Part shown: positions 5,393 through 6,519 of the stretch, piece by piece
How the letters are laid out: every line of letters starts with the position of its first letter
How positions within the stretch are numbered: the stretch's first letter is position 1
Origin: Gammaproteobacteria bacterium
Lineage (GTDB): Bacteria; Pseudomonadota; Gammaproteobacteria; Thiohalomonadales; Thiohalomonadaceae
Direction: 5' to 3'
DNA: 6,519 nt
NCBI GenBank assembly: GCA_023228645.1
Contig: JALOAT010000093.1
Location: 1-6,519, forward strand
Notes under the pieces: model-generated
What the model saw: the letters and a program-made list of their open reading frames with translations, nothing else
The model's database searches: none
What the model was told of the DNA's origin: nothing
Position numbers and translations under genes: made by a program

Positions 5393-6487
5393 TCAGAACT
5401 CCAGGGCCACCTGGACGGTGAAGGTATCGCTGTCTTCGCCTGTGCCGCCGTCGGCCACCGCATAGTCCTCGTCGCGCGCCCATTCGAAACTCACGCTGGT
5501 GTACTCTGCCAGGGCCACGGAAAGGCCTACGAGGAGGCGCTGTTCGGGCAGGTCGAGGTCCAGGGCCTCGTCGGTGCCCTGGTAGCCGATGGCGAAGGTG
5601 CTTTCCTTGCCGGCCAGCTCGAAGGTGTAGCCGAGCTCCACGTTCCAGGCGCTCGGTTCAGCGCCGCGGCCGCGGAAGTCGAGTTCGCCGGTGGCGAAGC
5701 TATCGCTTGCAGCGAGGTATTCGGCGAGGGCGGTGAAGGGGCCGTGCGTAACGGCCAGGTAGGCGTTCCAGGCGGGGACGTCGTCCTCTACCGTATTACC
5801 GATCGCATCAGTGATCGCGTCAGCATCGCTGAGATCGCTGAGATAGCTCAGGCTGATGTCGAAACCGGTCTCGCCCTCAAGGGCATAACCGAGATTCAGG
5901 CCGCCGTTGTCGATGGTGTCGTCGCTACCCGTGTCCGTATCGCCGTTGAACACGAAGGCGTTGCCGTAGAAGCTGCCCTGCTTGAAACCGACCAAGGCGG
6001 TGGTCTCGGAGGTTTCCCCCAGCTCAAGCGTCAGCGGATCGGAAACAAGGTGGCTGATGAAGCGCCCGAACGGCACCGCGGTGCGGCCGACGGTGAGATA
6101 AAACGGCACGGACTCGGTGTTGCCGAAGGTCAGCGTGGCGGCATCCACGTCCAGTGCGGTCGCGTCCTCTTCGTACAGCAACACCACGTTGGCGCGGGCC
6201 CAGTCGCTCAATTCGGCTTCCAGGCCGAGCTCCACCGTGGCGACGGCGATGTCGCTGGTGTCTGCGTCGTCGGTGCTGGTACTGACGGCTTCCACTTCCA
6301 CCAAGCCGCTCATGGAGACACCCTGCCACCACTTGTCGCCGGCATCGCTGCTTTGCACGCGCCCTTCCAGATAGCGCATCTGTTGCTCCATGCTCTGGAT
6401 ACGCTGCTCAAGTTCCGTCTGCGCCAGGGCCGTGCCCTGCCAGCCCATCATCGATACCACCGCTATCGCCAAGGGCCCGTTTTTCAT
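5393..6487 (-). CDS. LbtU-family siderophore-porin-like outer-membrane protein
   Basis: This is a 364-aa predicted outer-membrane beta-barrel. The signal peptide is residues 1-22 (MKNGPLAIAVVSMMGWQGTALA|Q, shown here as a boundary). Next is a short coiled coil at 24-47 (ELEQRIQSMEQQMRYLEGRV), as in porins that trimerise or anchor in the periplasm. The barrel begins WWQGVSMSGLVEVEA (53-67), followed by DTSDIAVATVELGLEAEL, VVLLYEED, YLTVGRTAVPFGRF (130-143) and SDPLTLELGETSET (149-162). This series matches the LbtU family, whose Legionella member takes up legiobactin without a TonB-gated plug. The protein ends in VQVALEF with a terminal Phe, as expected for BAM assembly. It is highly acidic and has no cysteine. 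It is transcribed alone, towards the SMR remnant. The family call is good; siderophore as substrate is inference. Confidence 0.88.
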   Translation of the reverse strand: MKNGPLAIAVVSMMGWQGTALAQTELEQRIQSMEQQMRYLEGRVQSSDAGDKWWQGVSMSGLVEVEAVSTSTDDADTSDIAVATVELGLEAELSDWARANVVLLYEEDATALDVDAATLTFGNTESVPFYLTVGRTAVPFGRFISHLVSDPLTLELGETSETTALVGFKQGSFYGNAFVFNGDTDTGSDDTIDNGGLNLGYALEGETGFDISLSYLSDLSDADAITDAIGNTVEDDVPAWNAYLAVTHGPFTALAEYLAASDSFATGELDFRGRGAEPSAWNVELGYTFELAGKESTFAIGYQGTDEALDLDLPEQRLLVGLSVALAEYTSVSFEWARDEDYAVADGGTGEDSDTFTVQVALEF

Positions 6488-6495
6488 CGTTGTTT

Positions 6496-6501
6496 CCTCC
6501 T
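6496..6501 (-). promoter_or_regulatory. Strong ribosome binding site of the LbtU-like porin
   Basis: The minus strand reads AGGAGG followed by 8 bases and then ATG (6487-6485). This perfect anti-16S match fixes the porin start and suggests efficient translation. The promoter lies beyond the right edge of the window, so regulation (for example by Fur) cannot be judged. Confidence 0.85.
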
Positions 6502-6519
6502 ATCCGTGGTTAGCCGTGC

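Noticed and set aside
1..6519. CRISPR arrays, tRNA or rRNA genes, toxin-antitoxin pairs or phage defence genes
   Set aside because: None seen: no regularly spaced repeats, no tRNA- or rRNA-like sequence, and no small paired genes with credible starts.

Overview
The window is a GC-rich stretch from a proteobacterium, most likely a gammaproteobacterium. The reasons are an outer-membrane porin of the LbtU type, a TonB-dependent receptor, a YecA/UPF0149-type SEC-C protein, a short multi-S1-domain protein and a consensus-like sigma-54 promoter. The species cannot be named from the sequence.

Layout, left to right. Positions 1-124 are the right end of an IS66-family insertion sequence: the last 30 codons of its transposase, then a terminal inverted repeat ending in CGCTTAC. 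Just beyond the junction is a UPF0149/YecA-like gene with a C-terminal zinc-binding SEC-C motif (GTG start at 227). A 323-bp non-coding gap (926-1248) carries a strong sigma-54 (-24/-12) promoter match and a structured leader for a 767-aa TonB-dependent outer-membrane receptor (1249-3552). A 410-bp gap (3553-3962) holds a large nested inverted repeat, possibly an insertion-sequence remnant, and two overlapping hairpins just upstream of a four-S1-domain RNA-binding protein (3963-5171). Directly after that stop codon lies the 3' part of a small multidrug resistance (SMR, SugE/Gdx-like) transporter gene that has lost its 5' end and is frameshifted in a run of seven G. Convergent with it on the minus strand is an LbtU-family siderophore-porin-like gene (5393-6487) with a strong ribosome binding site.

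Two of the four intact genes encode outer-membrane transport proteins (TonB receptor and LbtU-like porin), but they are not adjacent or co-transcribed, so a shared substrate is only a possibility. The IS66 end, the degraded SMR gene and the nested repeat show that this locus has been rearranged. I found no clearly new multi-gene system. The points most worth checking are the sigma-54 control of a TonB receptor, the nested inverted repeat at 3566-3649, and the SMR remnant fused to the S1 gene.
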